Both the position numbers and the translations under genes were made by a program. From Aerophototrophica crusticola (lineage in GTDB: Bacteria > Pseudomonadota > Alphaproteobacteria > Azospirillales > Azospirillaceae), in NCBI GenBank assembly GCA_001939945.1, contig MOEB01000001.1:389595-453594 (forward strand): a stretch of DNA of 64,000 bases, in the 5' to 3' direction. The notes below the pieces were generated by a model. The model was not told where the DNA came from. It saw nothing but the letters and a program-made list of their open reading frames with translations, and did not search any database. Position 1 is the stretch's first letter. Every line of letters starts with the position of its first letter. Of the stretch, positions 7,407-17,975 are shown one piece after another.

Positions 7407-9689
7407 ATGTCCGACGCCTTCCGCGACGCCGCCCTCGACTATCACCGGCTGCCGACGCCCGGGAAGGTGGCGGTGACCCCGACCAAGCCGCTGGCCACCC
7501 AGCGCGACCTGGCGCTGGCCTATTCCCCGGGGGTGGCGGCGGCGTGTGAGGAAATCGCGGCCGACCCCGCCAACGCCGCCAAATACACCAGCCGCGGCAA
7601 TTTGGTGGCCGTCATCACCAACGGCACGGCGGTGCTGGGCCTGGGCGACATCGGGCCGCTGGCATCCAAGCCGGTCATGGAGGGCAAGGGCGTCCTGTTT
7701 AAGAAGTTCGCCGGCATCGACGTGTTCGACATCGAGGTCAGCGAGAAGGACCCGGACAAGCTGGTGGAGGTGATCGCCGCGCTGGAGCCCACCTTCGGCG
7801 GCATCAACCTGGAGGACATCAAGGCCCCGGAATGCTTCTACGTGGAAAAGAAGCTGCGGGAGCGGATGAGGATCCCCGTCTTCCATGACGACCAGCACGG
7901 CACCGCCATCATCGTGGCCGCCGCCATCACCAACGCCCTGGCGCTCACGGGCCGGGACTTCGCCACGGTGAAGCTGGTGTGCAGCGGCGCGGGCGCCGCG
8001 GCGCTGGCCTGCCTGGACCTGCTGGTGGACATGGGCCTGCCGGTGGAGAACATCTGGGTCAGCGATATCGCCGGCGTGGTCTATGAGGGCCGGACCGAGT
8101 TGATGGACCCGCGCAAGGCCCGCTACGCCAAGCCCACCAACGCCCGCACCCTGGGCGACATCATCGGCGGCGCCGACATCTTCCTGGGGCTGTCCGCCCC
8201 CCGGGTGCTGACGCCGGAAATGGTGCAGCGCATGGCCGCCAGTCCCATCGTCATGGCCCTGGCCAACCCGACGCCGGAGATCATGCCGGACCAGGTGAAG
8301 GCCGTCCGCCCCGATGCCATCATCGGCACTGGCCGCAGCGACTTCCCCAACCAGGTCAACAACGTCCTCTGCTTCCCCTTCATCTTCCGCGGGGCCCTGG
8401 ACGTGGGCGCCACGGCCATCAACGAGGCCATGAAGATCGCCGCGGTGAGGGCCATCGCCAACCTGGCGAAGGCGGAGGCGTCGGACGTGGTCGCCGCCGC
8501 CTATGGCGACGGTGTGCCCAGCTTCGGGCCTGAATACCTGATCCCCCGGCCCTTCGACCCGCGCCTGATCCTGGAGATCGCGCCCGCCGTGGCCAAGGCG
8601 GCCATGGACAGCGGCGTGGCCACCCGGCCCATCGAGGACTTCAACGCCTATCGCGACCGGCTGGGCCAGTTCGTCTTCCGCTCCGGCCTGGTGATGAAGC
8701 CGGTCTTTGCCAAGGCCAAAGCCGACCCGCGGCGCGTGGTCTATGCGGAGGGGGAGGAGGAGCGCGTGCTGCGCGCCGCCCAGCAGGTGATCGATGACCG
8801 CCTGGCCTACCCGATCCTGATCGGCCGGCGGGAAGTGGTGCAGCGCCGGCTGGACAAGCTGGGACTGCGGCTGCGCATCGGTGAGGATTTCCGGCTGGTG
8901 GACCCGCAGAACGACCCAGCCTACCACGACTACTGGACCAGCTACCATGGCCTGATGGAGCGCCGCGGCGTCAGCCCCGACCGCGCCCGCCAGGTCTTGC
9001 GCAGCAACACCACGGTCATCGGCGCCCTGATGGTGCGCAAGGGGGAGGCGGACGCCCTGGTCTGTGGCACCGTCGGCCTCTATGACTGGCACCTGAAGCA
9101 TGTCATGGACGTGATCGGGCCGAAGCCGGGCGTGCGTACCCCGGCGGCCCTCAGCGTGCTGATCCTGAACCGCGGCACCTTCTTCCTGACCGACACCTAC
9201 GTGAACGACGACCCCAGCGCGGCCGAGTTGGCGGAGATCACCGAGCAGGCGGCGGAGGAGGTGCGGCGCTTTGGGCTGACGCCCAAGGTGGCGCTGCTCA
9301 GCCACTCCAACTTCGGCAGCCACAACGACGTGGAGGCGCAGAAGATGCGCCAGGTGCTGACAGAACTCTCCACCCGCTGCCCCGAGCTGGAGGTGGAGGG
9401 CGAGATGCACGGTGACGCCGCCATCAGCGAGGAGATCCGCCAGCGGGTGTTCCCCAACTCCCGCCTCACCGGTTCGGCCAACCTGCTGGTCATGCCCACC
9501 CGTGATACCGCCAACGTTGCCTTCAACCTGCTGAAGGTGCTGGGTGACGGTCTGGCGGTGGGCCCCGTGCTGCTTGGCGCGGCGATGCCGGCCCATATCT
9601 TGACGCCGAGTGTTACCGTGCGCGGCATCGTCAACATGTCGGCCTTGGCGGTGATCGACGCGCAGATGCACAAGACGGCGGGGGCATGA
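7407..9689 (+). CDS. maeB: NADP-dependent malic enzyme with C-terminal phosphotransacetylase-like domain
   Basis: A 760-residue two-domain enzyme. The N-terminal ~430 residues are malic enzyme (malate to pyruvate plus CO2 with NADPH), with the [27 protein letters not shown] and [12 protein letters not shown] motifs and a nucleotide-binding GAGAAALA segment. The C-terminal ~330 residues resemble phosphate acetyltransferase ([34 protein letters not shown]) and in MaeB-type enzymes are thought to be regulatory rather than catalytic. The length fits the MaeB fusion class. The gene overlaps mgtE by four bases (ATGA). Confidence 0.95.
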   Translation: MSDAFRDAALDYHRLPTPGKVAVTPTKPLATQRDLALAYSPGVAAACEEIAADPANAAKYTSRGNLVAVITNGTAVLGLGDIGPLASKPVMEGKGVLFKKFAGIDVFDIEVSEKDPDKLVEVIAALEPTFGGINLEDIKAPECFYVEKKLRERMRIPVFHDDQHGTAIIVAAAITNALALTGRDFATVKLVCSGAGAAALACLDLLVDMGLPVENIWVSDIAGVVYEGRTELMDPRKARYAKPTNARTLGDIIGGADIFLGLSAPRVLTPEMVQRMAASPIVMALANPTPEIMPDQVKAVRPDAIIGTGRSDFPNQVNNVLCFPFIFRGALDVGATAINEAMKIAAVRAIANLAKAEASDVVAAAYGDGVPSFGPEYLIPRPFDPRLILEIAPAVAKAAMDSGVATRPIEDFNAYRDRLGQFVFRSGLVMKPVFAKAKADPRRVVYAEGEEERVLRAAQQVIDDRLAYPILIGRREVVQRRLDKLGLRLRIGEDFRLVDPQNDPAYHDYWTSYHGLMERRGVSPDRARQVLRSNTTVIGALMVRKGEADALVCGTVGLYDWHLKHVMDVIGPKPGVRTPAALSVLILNRGTFFLTDTYVNDDPSAAELAEITEQAAEEVRRFGLTPKVALLSHSNFGSHNDVEAQKMRQVLTELSTRCPELEVEGEMHGDAAISEEIRQRVFPNSRLTGSANLLVMPTRDTANVAFNLLKVLGDGLAVGPVLLGAAMPAHILTPSVTVRGIVNMSALAVIDAQMHKTAGA

Positions 9690-11110
9690 CCCAGCAGGAC
9701 GCGGAGCTGGACAGGGAGGGGCGCCGGCCGGGGGAGGACCGGACAGACAACTCGGACGACGGCGCCGGGGCCATGCCCGTGCGCGCGGTGGAGGATTTGC
9801 TGGAGGCGGGTGACTTCCCCCGCCTCGCCGCCCTGTTGGCGGACGAGCACCCGTCGGACGTGGCCCACATCCTGGAGCAGCTCGGCGGGGAGCAGCGGAC
9901 GGAGCTGATCGACCTGCTGCGCCCGTCCTTCGACGGCGAGGTCCTGGCCTACCTGCCGGGGGAGCTGCGCGAGGAGGTCATCGGCCAGCTCGAGCCCAAG
10001 GAACTGGCCGCCGCCATGGCGGAGCTGGATACGGACGACGCCGTCGACGTGATCCAGGACATGGAGGAGGAGGACCAGGCCGCCATCCTGGCCAACTTGC
10101 CGCCGGAGACGCGGGCGCTGGTGGAAGAGGGGCTGACTTTCCCCGAATACTCCGCCGGCCGCCTGATGAGCCGCGAATTCGTCTCCGTGCCCATGTTCTG
10201 GACCGTGGGCAAGCTGCTGGACTATCTGCGCGCCGCCGCCGTGTCCGGCAGCGACGAAGTGCCGGAACAATTCTACGACATCTTCATCGTCGACCCCCGG
10301 CACAAGGTGGCGGGCACCGTGCCCCTGTCGCGGGTGCTGCGGGCCAAGCGCGGCGTCAAGCTGAACGAGATCCTGCACGAGGATATCCACCGCATCCCGG
10401 CCACCATGGACCAGGAGGAGGTGGCCCGCCTGTTCCGCAAATACGGCCTCGTCTCCGCCCCTGTGGTGGACGGGGGCGGGCGGCTGCTGGGCGTCATCAC
10501 CGTGGACGACGTGGTGGACGTGATCGAGGAGGAGGCGGAGGCCGACCTGTTGGCCCTGGGCGGCGTGGAGGAGGGCGACCTCTACCGTGCCGTGCTGGAC
10601 ACGACCAAGAGCCGCTTCCGCTGGCTGTTCATCAACCTGATCACCGCCATTGTCGCCAGCGTCGTCATCGGCCTGTTCGAGGCGACCATCGAGCAGGTGG
10701 TGGCCCTGGCCGTGCTGATGCCCATCGTCGCCAGCATGGGCGGCAACGCCGGTACCCAGACCCTGACTGTGGCCGTGCGGGCCCTGGCCACGCGGGAGCT
10801 GTCGGAGGCCAACGCCCTGCGCGTGGTGGGCAAGGAGGTGCTGGTGGGCACCGCCAACGGCGTGCTGTTCGCCGTCATCGCCGGCCTGACCGCCTTCGCC
10901 TGGTTCCAGGACCCGCTGATCGGCGTGGTCATCGCTGCGGCCATGGTCATCAACCTGGTCTGCGCCGGCCTGTTCGGCGCCCTGATCCCCCTGGGCCTCA
11001 ACCGCCTGGGCATCGACCCGGCTGTGTCCTCCGCCGTCTTCCTGACCACGGTAACGGACGTGGTGGGCTTCCTGGCCTTCCTGGGACTCGCGACCCTCAT
11101 CCTGTTCTGA
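9686..11110 (+). CDS. mgtE: MgtE-type magnesium channel/transporter
   Basis: A 474-residue protein with the full MgtE layout: an N-terminal superhelical domain (about 30-160), two CBS domains (about 165-300) that sense cytoplasmic Mg2+, a linking helix and five C-terminal transmembrane helices. The pore-region signature MPIVASMGGNAGTQ is intact, as is the conserved HPSDVAHIL. It should let Mg2+ into the cell when internal Mg2+ is low. The first ~30 residues are acidic and low in complexity. Its ATGA overlap with maeB suggests one transcript; malic enzymes need a divalent metal, so the pairing may be functional, but that is inference. Confidence 0.95.
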   Translation: MTQQDAELDREGRRPGEDRTDNSDDGAGAMPVRAVEDLLEAGDFPRLAALLADEHPSDVAHILEQLGGEQRTELIDLLRPSFDGEVLAYLPGELREEVIGQLEPKELAAAMAELDTDDAVDVIQDMEEEDQAAILANLPPETRALVEEGLTFPEYSAGRLMSREFVSVPMFWTVGKLLDYLRAAAVSGSDEVPEQFYDIFIVDPRHKVAGTVPLSRVLRAKRGVKLNEILHEDIHRIPATMDQEEVARLFRKYGLVSAPVVDGGGRLLGVITVDDVVDVIEEEAEADLLALGGVEEGDLYRAVLDTTKSRFRWLFINLITAIVASVVIGLFEATIEQVVALAVLMPIVASMGGNAGTQTLTVAVRALATRELSEANALRVVGKEVLVGTANGVLFAVIAGLTAFAWFQDPLIGVVIAAAMVINLVCAGLFGALIPLGLNRLGIDPAVSSAVFLTTVTDVVGFLAFLGLATLILF

Positions 11111-11429
11111 GCCGATTTCCCTGCCGTCAACCACCACGTCCACCCCCGAACTTTAAGGCGGGTGCCTGGGCGAAGCTTAATCCAGCGGGCGATGAGAGTA
11201 TTTAAGATATAATCCCTCGTATATTGGGAACACCGCAGTCGTTTAATGAACACATTAGAAACTATGACATAGGGCCGAAGCGAAATCGCAACAACAATGG
11301 AATAAAGCAGAATTACTTGCAGCTATGCGATTGGGTTTTATTGCGCATCTCTGCTATCCCAGCCGGATCAAAGCTGGCAGACGCATGGCCGGCATCGAAA
11401 AACCGGGCACCTGAACTGGGAGAGTGGGA
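11111..11429. other. Non-coding leader upstream of TonB receptor 1
   Basis: About 320 bases, clearly less GC-rich than the flanking genes. A TATAAT at about 11206 has no convincing -35 partner. No gene, tRNA or known riboswitch was recognised. GGGAGAG just before the receptor ATG is its ribosome site. Confidence 0.5.
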
Positions 11430-14294
11430 ATGCAGATGCGGCAATCGAAGCATCGTCGGATGCGGACCTGGCTCATGGCCGGGGCCGCCATGGGGTTCGG
11501 CCTCGCCGCCGGGTCGGTCCAGGCGCAGGGCACGGACTCGGCGCAGCTTGAAGAGATCGTGGTGACGGGTTCACGTATTTCCCGGCCGGAGCTGACCAGC
11601 TCCAGCCCGGTGGCCGTCGTCTCCAACGAGGACATCCGCCTGTCGGGCAACGTCAATGTCGAGCAGATCCTGAACGAGATGCCACAGGTCGTGCCCGGCC
11701 TGACCTCCACGTCCAACAACCCGGGCAACGGCACGGCGTCCGTCGACCTGCGCGGCCTGGGGCCGCAGCGCACGCTGGTGCTGGTGAATGGCCGCCGCTT
11801 CGTGCCCTCCAGCCAGGGCGGCGTGGTGGACATCAACAATATTCCCGCCTCGCTGGTGCAGCGGGTGGAGGTCGTGACGGGCGGTGCCTCGGCGGTGTAC
11901 GGCTCCGACGCCGTGGCCGGCGTGGTGAACTTCATCCTGCGCGACGACTTCGAGGGCGCGGAGGTGAACGCCCAATATGGCATCACCCAGGAGGGCGACG
12001 GCGAGGATTATGATGTCTCCGCCACCCTGGGCGGCAACTTCGCCGAGGGCCGCGGCAATGCCGTCGTCTTCGCCAACTATTACAAGCGCAAGGCGGTTTT
12101 CCAGGGTGAGCGCGAGTTCTCCGCCTTCGCCCTGCAGGATGACGAGGATGCGTCGGGTCGCGCCATCCTGTCCCGCGGCGGCAGCTCCAGCGTGCTGGGG
12201 ACCCGGCTGTTCGGGCCCCTGACCCTGCCCAACGGGGCCACCTCGTCCACCGGCGTCGGCTTCGACACTGCCGGCAATCCCAGCCCGTTCCGCATCCCGA
12301 CGGACCTCTACAACTTCGCTCCCGTGAACTACCTGCAGGTCCCGCAGGAGCGCTGGGCCCTGACCGGCATGGCCCGGTATGAGATCGCCGAGGCTGCCGA
12401 GCTGTATGTCGAGGCCAACTTCATCAACAACCAGGTGCCCCAGCAGCTCGCCCCATCGCCCCTGGCCGAGGACATCCAGGTCAACCTGGACAACCCGTTC
12501 CTCAGCGCGGCCACGCGGCAGATCCTGGCCACCAACTTCGACGAGGACGGCGACGGCATCGCCGACATCACCGTGGGCCGCCGGCTGGCGGAGCTGGGGC
12601 CCCGCATTTCCAACGACGAGTACAATGCCTACCGGGTCCTGAGCGGCGTGCGCGGCGACCTGCCGTTCGGCTGGAACTACGACGCCTACTACTCCTATGG
12701 CCGGGTGAAGCGCGAGAACCGGCTGGAGAACGACGCGGCCCTGTCCCGCATCCAGCAGGCCCTGTTCGCCGTGGCCGGCCCCGGCGGCACCGTCACCTGC
12801 CAGGACCCCAGCGGCGGGTGCGTCCCGCTGAACATCTTCGGCGCGGGCAACATCAGCCAGGAGGCGGCCGACTTCATCCGCGTCGGCGCCACCAACAGCA
12901 CCACCATCGAGGAGCAGGTGGCGGCGGCCAGCATCTCCGGCGACCTGTTCGAGTTGCCGGCCGGCGGCCTGGGCGTGGCGCTGGGTGCCGAGTGGCGCAA
13001 GGAGAAGTCGGCCTTCACCCCGGATGAGTTCCTGGCTTCCGGCGACGTGGTCGGCTTCAACGCCGGGGAGCCGACGGCCGGTTCCTTCACGGTGAAGGAG
13101 CTGTTCGGCGAGGTGCTGGTCCCCATCCTCTCGGACCTGCCCTTCGTCAAGGACCTGAGCTTCGAGGGCGGCCTCCGCTACTCCGACTACTCCACGGTGG
13201 GCAGCGTCTGGACCTACAAGGCCGGCGGCGAGTGGTCCCCCACCGACGACATCCGCATCCGCGGCCTGTACCAGCGCGCCGTCCGCGCGCCCAACGTGCT
13301 TGAGCTGTTCTCCGGTCCCAGCCAGGACTTCCCGGCCTACACCGACCCTTGTGACGCCGGACAGGGCCCCGCGGGTGCTGTGGCCGACCTCTGCGTCGCC
13401 CAGGGCATCCCGCGCACCCAGCTGGGCATCTTCGAGCAGGCCAACAGCCAGGTGGAAGCGCGCCTCAGCGGCAACCCGGACCTGAACGAGGAAAAATCCG
13501 ACACCTACACGATCGGCGCCGTGCTGACGCCGACCTTCATCGACGACCTGTCCATCACGGTGGACTACTTCAACATCAAGGTTAAGGATGCCGTCGGCCA
13601 GTTCGGCGGCGGGGCCGGCAACATCGTCAGCCTGTGCTTCCAGTCCCTCGACATCAACAGCCCCTTCTGCCAGGCCTTCACCCGTGACCAGAGCGGCAAC
13701 ATCGACATCGTCGACACGCCGAACGCCAACAACGCCTCGCTGAAGACCCAAGGCCTGGACATCCAGGCCAACTACGCCCTGCCGCTGGACGGGTTCACCC
13801 TGCTGGAAGGGGACACGGCCCTGCGCTTCGGGTTCCTCGGCACCTACCTGTTCGATTACAAGTTCCAGTCCGGCCCCGGCCTGGATGAGATCCAGTGCGC
13901 CGGCTTCACCGGCAGCCCGTGCCCCGGCCCGGGCGGCGCCGTCACCGGCACCGGCACGCCGGAGTGGAAGCACGTCCTGTCCACGACACTTGAGACCGGC
14001 CCGCTGAGCATGCGCGTGCAGTGGCGGTTCATCGGCTCCATGAAGGATGCCCGCATCTCCACCGGCACCCCGCGGGAGGACGTGCCCGTGCCCAAGGTGG
14101 GCGCGGTCAACTACTTCGACCTGGGCTTCCAGTTCATGGCGTCGGAGAACCTGACCTTCGTGGGCGGCGTGGACAACCTGCTGGACCGCAGCCCACCCAC
14201 CCTGGGCGACGCCCAGGTCCAGGCCAACACGGACCCGTCGCTTTATGACGTTCTGGGCCGCCGCTTCTTCGTGGGTGTGACGGCGAAGTTCTGA
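11430..14294 (+). CDS. TonB-dependent outer membrane receptor 1
   Basis: A 954-residue TonB-dependent receptor: signal peptide ending at VQA-QG (about residue 33), TonB box region QLEEIVVTGSR, plug domain with DLRGLGPQRTLVLVNGRR and GGASAVYGSDAVAGVVNFI, and a 22-strand-type barrel ending in the aromatic FFVGVTAKF. It should import a bulky ligand across the outer membrane using TonB energy. The CxxPSGGCVPLNIFG segment and great length place it with the large Caulobacter-type receptors often used for sugars or other organic compounds; the ligand is not known. An in-frame GTG lies two codons upstream of the chosen ATG. No tonB, exbB or exbD is in the window. It is clearly paralogous to the receptor at 19.5 kb. 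Confidence 0.93.
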   Translation: MQMRQSKHRRMRTWLMAGAAMGFGLAAGSVQAQGTDSAQLEEIVVTGSRISRPELTSSSPVAVVSNEDIRLSGNVNVEQILNEMPQVVPGLTSTSNNPGNGTASVDLRGLGPQRTLVLVNGRRFVPSSQGGVVDINNIPASLVQRVEVVTGGASAVYGSDAVAGVVNFILRDDFEGAEVNAQYGITQEGDGEDYDVSATLGGNFAEGRGNAVVFANYYKRKAVFQGEREFSAFALQDDEDASGRAILSRGGSSSVLGTRLFGPLTLPNGATSSTGVGFDTAGNPSPFRIPTDLYNFAPVNYLQVPQERWALTGMARYEIAEAAELYVEANFINNQVPQQLAPSPLAEDIQVNLDNPFLSAATRQILATNFDEDGDGIADITVGRRLAELGPRISNDEYNAYRVLSGVRGDLPFGWNYDAYYSYGRVKRENRLENDAALSRIQQALFAVAGPGGTVTCQDPSGGCVPLNIFGAGNISQEAADFIRVGATNSTTIEEQVAAASISGDLFELPAGGLGVALGAEWRKEKSAFTPDEFLASGDVVGFNAGEPTAGSFTVKELFGEVLVPILSDLPFVKDLSFEGGLRYSDYSTVGSVWTYKAGGEWSPTDDIRIRGLYQRAVRAPNVLELFSGPSQDFPAYTDPCDAGQGPAGAVADLCVAQGIPRTQLGIFEQANSQVEARLSGNPDLNEEKSDTYTIGAVLTPTFIDDLSITVDYFNIKVKDAVGQFGGGAGNIVSLCFQSLDINSPFCQAFTRDQSGNIDIVDTPNANNASLKTQGLDIQANYALPLDGFTLLEGDTALRFGFLGTYLFDYKFQSGPGLDEIQCAGFTGSPCPGPGGAVTGTGTPEWKHVLSTTLETGPLSMRVQWRFIGSMKDARISTGTPREDVPVPKVGAVNYFDLGFQFMASENLTFVGGVDNLLDRSPPTLGDAQVQANTDPSLYDVLGRRFFVGVTAKF

Positions 14295-14315
14295 CGTCTC
14301 CACCGCTCCCTTCCC

Positions 14316-14354
14316 AAGCCCGACGCGGCCTTGCCCGCGTCGGGCTTTTCTTTT
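14316..14354 (+). terminator. Rho-independent terminator of TonB receptor 1
   Basis: AAGCCCGACGCGG and CCGCGTCGGGCTT form a long stem with a short loop, followed by TTTTCTTTT, 21 bases after the receptor stop. Confidence 0.93.
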
Positions 14355-14798
14355 GCCCAGACGGGTTCGGGGGCAGGCCCTTGCCAAGCCAATCAAGGTC
14401 GCGGCGGGGTGCTCCAGCAAAAAAGAGCGTAAGTATCCGAGTGCCACCAAACCATCTTTGTTTGCCTGATACTAATACTGACGTCGTCAATGGGCTACCT
14501 GTCTTGGCATTCACGCCACTGGCCATGCCGTCAGGCGCCACGTCCCCATATGCAGATACCAATTTGTAACAGAGTGACCAGGAGACGTCTAATATCTTGC
14601 CGGTTATTGCTCGGCCAACGCCATCGCCGTTTTGCAAAATTGCAACAGGGAGCCCGCGCCTAGCAGAAAGGTGCAATGCTTTATTGCGGATCGATGACTC
14701 GCGGGGCTAACTGACCGGGTTCGGCGCGCTGCCTCTTTGGTAGTACATATTTCGATCGCCACGGTGGTGCGCTGCAATCAAAAGAAGAGGTATGTGGA
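14355..14798. other. Long non-coding leader upstream of TonB receptor 2
   Basis: About 440 bases with visibly lower GC than the genes around it and no credible open frame. AAGAAGAGG before the receptor ATG is a good ribosome site. No riboswitch or known small RNA was recognised, but the length leaves room for a structured leader or a small RNA gene. Confidence 0.5.
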
Positions 14799-17700
14799 AT
14801 GAGCAAGGGACTGGGAGTCCTCGGGCATGGCCTCAAGGCCGCGCTCCTGGGCGGATGCGCGATGGGACTGCTGATGGCCGACGCGGCCATGGCTCAGCAG
14901 GGCTCCGCGTCCACCTCCAACACTTCCGGCGACAAGATCGAAGAGATCGTCGTCGTTGGTTCGCGCATCCGTCGCGACACGTTCAATTCGCCGTCGCCGG
15001 TCCAGGTGATCACCCGTGACGAGGCGACCGCTGCCGGCTTGGCCTCTGCCGCCGAGCTGCTGCAGAGCACCTCCGTCGGCGGCGGTTCCGCACAGATCAA
15101 CAACGCTTTCGGCGGCTTCGTGACCGAGGGCGGCCCCGGTGCGAACACCATCTCGCTGCGCGGCCTGGGCGCCGGCCGTACGCTGGTGCTGATCAACGGC
15201 CGTCGCGTGGCCCCCGCTGGTACCCGCGGCGCGGTGGGCTCCGCCGACCTGAACGTGCTGCCGAACGCGATCGTCGAGCGCATCGAGATCCTGCGTGACG
15301 GCGCCTCCTCCATCTACGGCTCCGATGCCATCGCCGGCGTGGTCAACGTCATCACCGAGGTGGACGTCGACGGCGTCACCGTGGAGGGTCGTTACAACCG
15401 CCCGGTCCACGGCAATGGCGAGCAGGGCCGCTTCTCCATCGTCGGCGGCACGTCCGGCGACCGCTGGAAGGCCTCCGGCTCCTTGGAGTATTACGAGCGC
15501 GGCAACCTGACCCTGGCCGACCGCGACTGGACCCGCTGCCAGACGCAGTACCGCCTGAACCCGGTGACTGGCGCCCTGGGCGACTACATCGACCCGCTGA
15601 CCGGCCAGCCCAAGTGCTACCCCACGGGCAGCACGGGTGAGGGCGGCGTGACCATCAACACGCTGGGCACGCGCAGCCGCGCGGGCGTCGGTGCGCCGGG
15701 GTCCGTCGGTGCCAGCTTCAACCGCTGGCGCCCGAACGCCGCCGTGACCACGGGCCTGGTCGGCTTCGAGGGCGTGGGTGGTGGTTCCAACAACATCAAC
15801 GTCCGCGACACCTATGACCCGCGGGTCCTGAACCAGTCCCTGATCTCCCCCGTGCAGATCTTCAGCGGCTTCGGCCAGGCCAGCTACGAGCTGCAGGCCC
15901 TGGGCGACGCTGAGGTCTATGCGGAGGTCCTGGCCAACAAGCGCGACTCCCAGCAGACCGGCTTCCGCCAGCTGTCCCTGGACTACCCGCAGGCCAGCCT
16001 GCTGGTGCCGACCTTCCTCCAGACGGAAGGTACCGCCTTCGGCAGCACCCTGCACGCCGGCAACGGCCTGCGCGCTTTCATCGGGTTCGGCAACGACAAG
16101 AACGAGCAGAGCGTCGAGTTCTACAAGGGCACGCTGGGCGTCCGTGGCGACGTGACCTTCCTGCCGGAGTGGAAGTATGACCTGACCGGCACCTTCTCCA
16201 AGTCCGACGCGTACTACAAGCAGCAGTCGTTCCTGACGGACCGCCTGTCCCGTAGCGTCAACGTGGTCGCCGCCCCGGTCGGCTTCAACTCCGCCCTGGT
16301 CCGGCCCGGCGCAAATGGCACCAACGTCACCTGCGCGATCAACATCACCGATCCGACGGCGAACTGCATCCCGGCGCCGGTGCTGAACTCGCAGACCATT
16401 GCCGGTATCCTCCCGCAGGATTTCCGTGACTACATCTTCCGGCCGATCAAGGGCACCACGACCTATGAGGAGACGGTGCTCGCCGCCGCCTTCGACGGTC
16501 CGCTGTTCAGCCTGCCGGCCGGCAAGGTCCAGCTCGCCACGGGCTTCGAGTACCGTTACGCGAAGATCAACGACACGCCCGACCCGAACAGCGTCGCCGG
16601 CAACCTGCTGAACCTGACCTCCTCCGCCCCGACCCGCGGCAACGACTCCGTGATCGAGGCCTATGGCGAGGTCGAGGTGCCGCTGCTGGCCGACCTGCCC
16701 TTCGTGAAGTCGCTGACCGTGAACGCCTCCGCGCGCTACACGGATTACGACTCCTACGGCTCCGATGAGACGTACAAGGTCGGCGGCGAGTACCAGCCGT
16801 TCGACTGGCTGTCGCTCCGCGGTACCTACGGCACCTCGTTCCGTGCCCCGGCGCTGTTTGAGCAGTTCCAGGGCGCCACGAGCGGCTTCCTCAGCTCCAA
16901 CAGCGACCCCTGCAACAACTACAACGGCCCGAGCGTAAACCCGAACCGGGCCAAGAACTGCGCGAGCGAGGGCCTGCCGGCCGGCTTCCAGGCCACCTCC
17001 GGCATCGCCGTCATCTCCAAGGGCGGCGCCGGCACCGGCCTGGAGGCGGAGACCTCCGACAACCTGACGCTCGGCACGGTCATCCGTCCGGAGCTGCCGG
17101 AGCAGTTCGGTGAGATCGCCTTCGCGGTCGACTACTTCGACATCCAGATCGACAACGGCGTGGAGCGCGTGGGTGCCTCCAACATCCTCTCCCGTTGCTA
17201 TGACGATCCGGACTTCCGCGCCGGCGGCGGTCTCTGCAACCTGGTCACCCGTGCGGCGGGCAGCAACCAGCTGACCGTCCAGGACGCCTTCACCAACATT
17301 GCCACCCAGCTGGTCCGTGGTTTCGACTACAACCTGCGTTGGACCGGCGATGTGGGTCCGGTGAACCTGCGCCTGAACGCCAACGTGACCAAGTACAACT
17401 CCCAGAAGACCCGCACCTTCTCGGACGATACCTTCGACGAGAACAACGGCACCATCGGCTCGCCGGAGTGGGTGGGTGACGTGAACGCCACCGTTGCCTA
17501 CGAGGAGTGGAAGTTCCGGTACGGCGTCGAGTGGATTTCGGCCACCGAGAGCTACGATCTGGTGGGTATCGTCCAGGGTGAGTCGAACTTCTACTTCCAG
17601 ACCGACTCCTACTACCTGCACCGCGCTTCCGTGCAGTACGAGGCGGAGGACTGGCAGGCCACGTTCGGCGTGCGTAACCTGTTCGATGAGGAGCCGCCGC

Positions 17701-17804
17701 AGATTTCCTCCGGCGCGTACAACCGGGTCGGCAACGCCCCGCTGTACAGCGGATACGACTATGTCGGCCGCCAGCTGTTCATCAACGTGTCCAAAAAGTT
17801 CTGA
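14799..17804 (+). CDS. TonB-dependent outer membrane receptor 2
   Basis: The largest receptor, 1001 residues. It has a signal peptide ending near AAMA-QQ (residue 32), a TonB-box-like IEEIVVVGSRI, a plug domain (SLRGLGAGRTLVLINGRR, DGASSIYGSDAIAGVVNVI) and a barrel ending in LFINVSKKF. It is more distant from receptors 1 and 3 than they are from each other: after the plug it lacks the NFILRDDFEGA segment. The C-terminal barrel has YDYVGRQLFINVSKKF. The transported compound cannot be read from the sequence. It is flanked by terminators on both sides, so it is transcribed alone. The branched-chain acyl-CoA dehydrogenase downstream gives only a weak hint of context. Confidence 0.93.
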   Translation: MSKGLGVLGHGLKAALLGGCAMGLLMADAAMAQQGSASTSNTSGDKIEEIVVVGSRIRRDTFNSPSPVQVITRDEATAAGLASAAELLQSTSVGGGSAQINNAFGGFVTEGGPGANTISLRGLGAGRTLVLINGRRVAPAGTRGAVGSADLNVLPNAIVERIEILRDGASSIYGSDAIAGVVNVITEVDVDGVTVEGRYNRPVHGNGEQGRFSIVGGTSGDRWKASGSLEYYERGNLTLADRDWTRCQTQYRLNPVTGALGDYIDPLTGQPKCYPTGSTGEGGVTINTLGTRSRAGVGAPGSVGASFNRWRPNAAVTTGLVGFEGVGGGSNNINVRDTYDPRVLNQSLISPVQIFSGFGQASYELQALGDAEVYAEVLANKRDSQQTGFRQLSLDYPQASLLVPTFLQTEGTAFGSTLHAGNGLRAFIGFGNDKNEQSVEFYKGTLGVRGDVTFLPEWKYDLTGTFSKSDAYYKQQSFLTDRLSRSVNVVAAPVGFNSALVRPGANGTNVTCAINITDPTANCIPAPVLNSQTIAGILPQDFRDYIFRPIKGTTTYEETVLAAAFDGPLFSLPAGKVQLATGFEYRYAKINDTPDPNSVAGNLLNLTSSAPTRGNDSVIEAYGEVEVPLLADLPFVKSLTVNASARYTDYDSYGSDETYKVGGEYQPFDWLSLRGTYGTSFRAPALFEQFQGATSGFLSSNSDPCNNYNGPSVNPNRAKNCASEGLPAGFQATSGIAVISKGGAGTGLEAETSDNLTLGTVIRPELPEQFGEIAFAVDYFDIQIDNGVERVGASNILSRCYDDPDFRAGGGLCNLVTRAAGSNQLTVQDAFTNIATQLVRGFDYNLRWTGDVGPVNLRLNANVTKYNSQKTRTFSDDTFDENNGTIGSPEWVGDVNATVAYEEWKFRYGVEWISATESYDLVGIVQGESNFYFQTDSYYLHRASVQYEAEDWQATFGVRNLFDEEPPQISSGAYNRVGNAPLYSGYDYVGRQLFINVSKKF

Positions 17805-17810
17805 TCGGGC

Positions 17811-17879
17811 AGGCCCGGGGAAGCCCGGGCCTCACCCAAGCTTTGGCCGCGCCCTCCCGGGGGCGCGGCCCTTTCTTTT
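17811..17879 (+). terminator. Double hairpin terminator of TonB receptor 2
   Basis: Two hairpins follow the receptor stop. The first starts six bases after it, with perfect 9-bp arms AGGCCCGGG / CCCGGGCCT and a GAAG loop. The second is GGCCGCGCCC / GGGCGCGGCC followed by CTTTCTTTT, the usual Rho-independent form. Tandem hairpins fit a strongly expressed gene that needs tight insulation. Confidence 0.9.
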
Positions 17880-17975
17880 CGGGCAGGGCAGGGGAGGCAT
17901 CGCAATCCGTCCCTTTCCCCCATAGGCTATCGCGGCTAGTCTCCGCGGCAAATTTGTTCCGGGAGAAACGACCAG

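Noticed and set aside
7353-9671. Long open frame (about 770 codons) on the minus strand across maeB
   Set aside because: It is a mirror of the real gene caused by very high GC at third positions. The translation is rich in His, Gln, Gly and Arg with no domain, while the plus strand encodes a complete malic enzyme.
14134-14676. 180-codon minus-strand frame spanning the end of TonB receptor 1 and the following leader
   Set aside because: It runs through the receptor's coding end and terminator and shows no domain.
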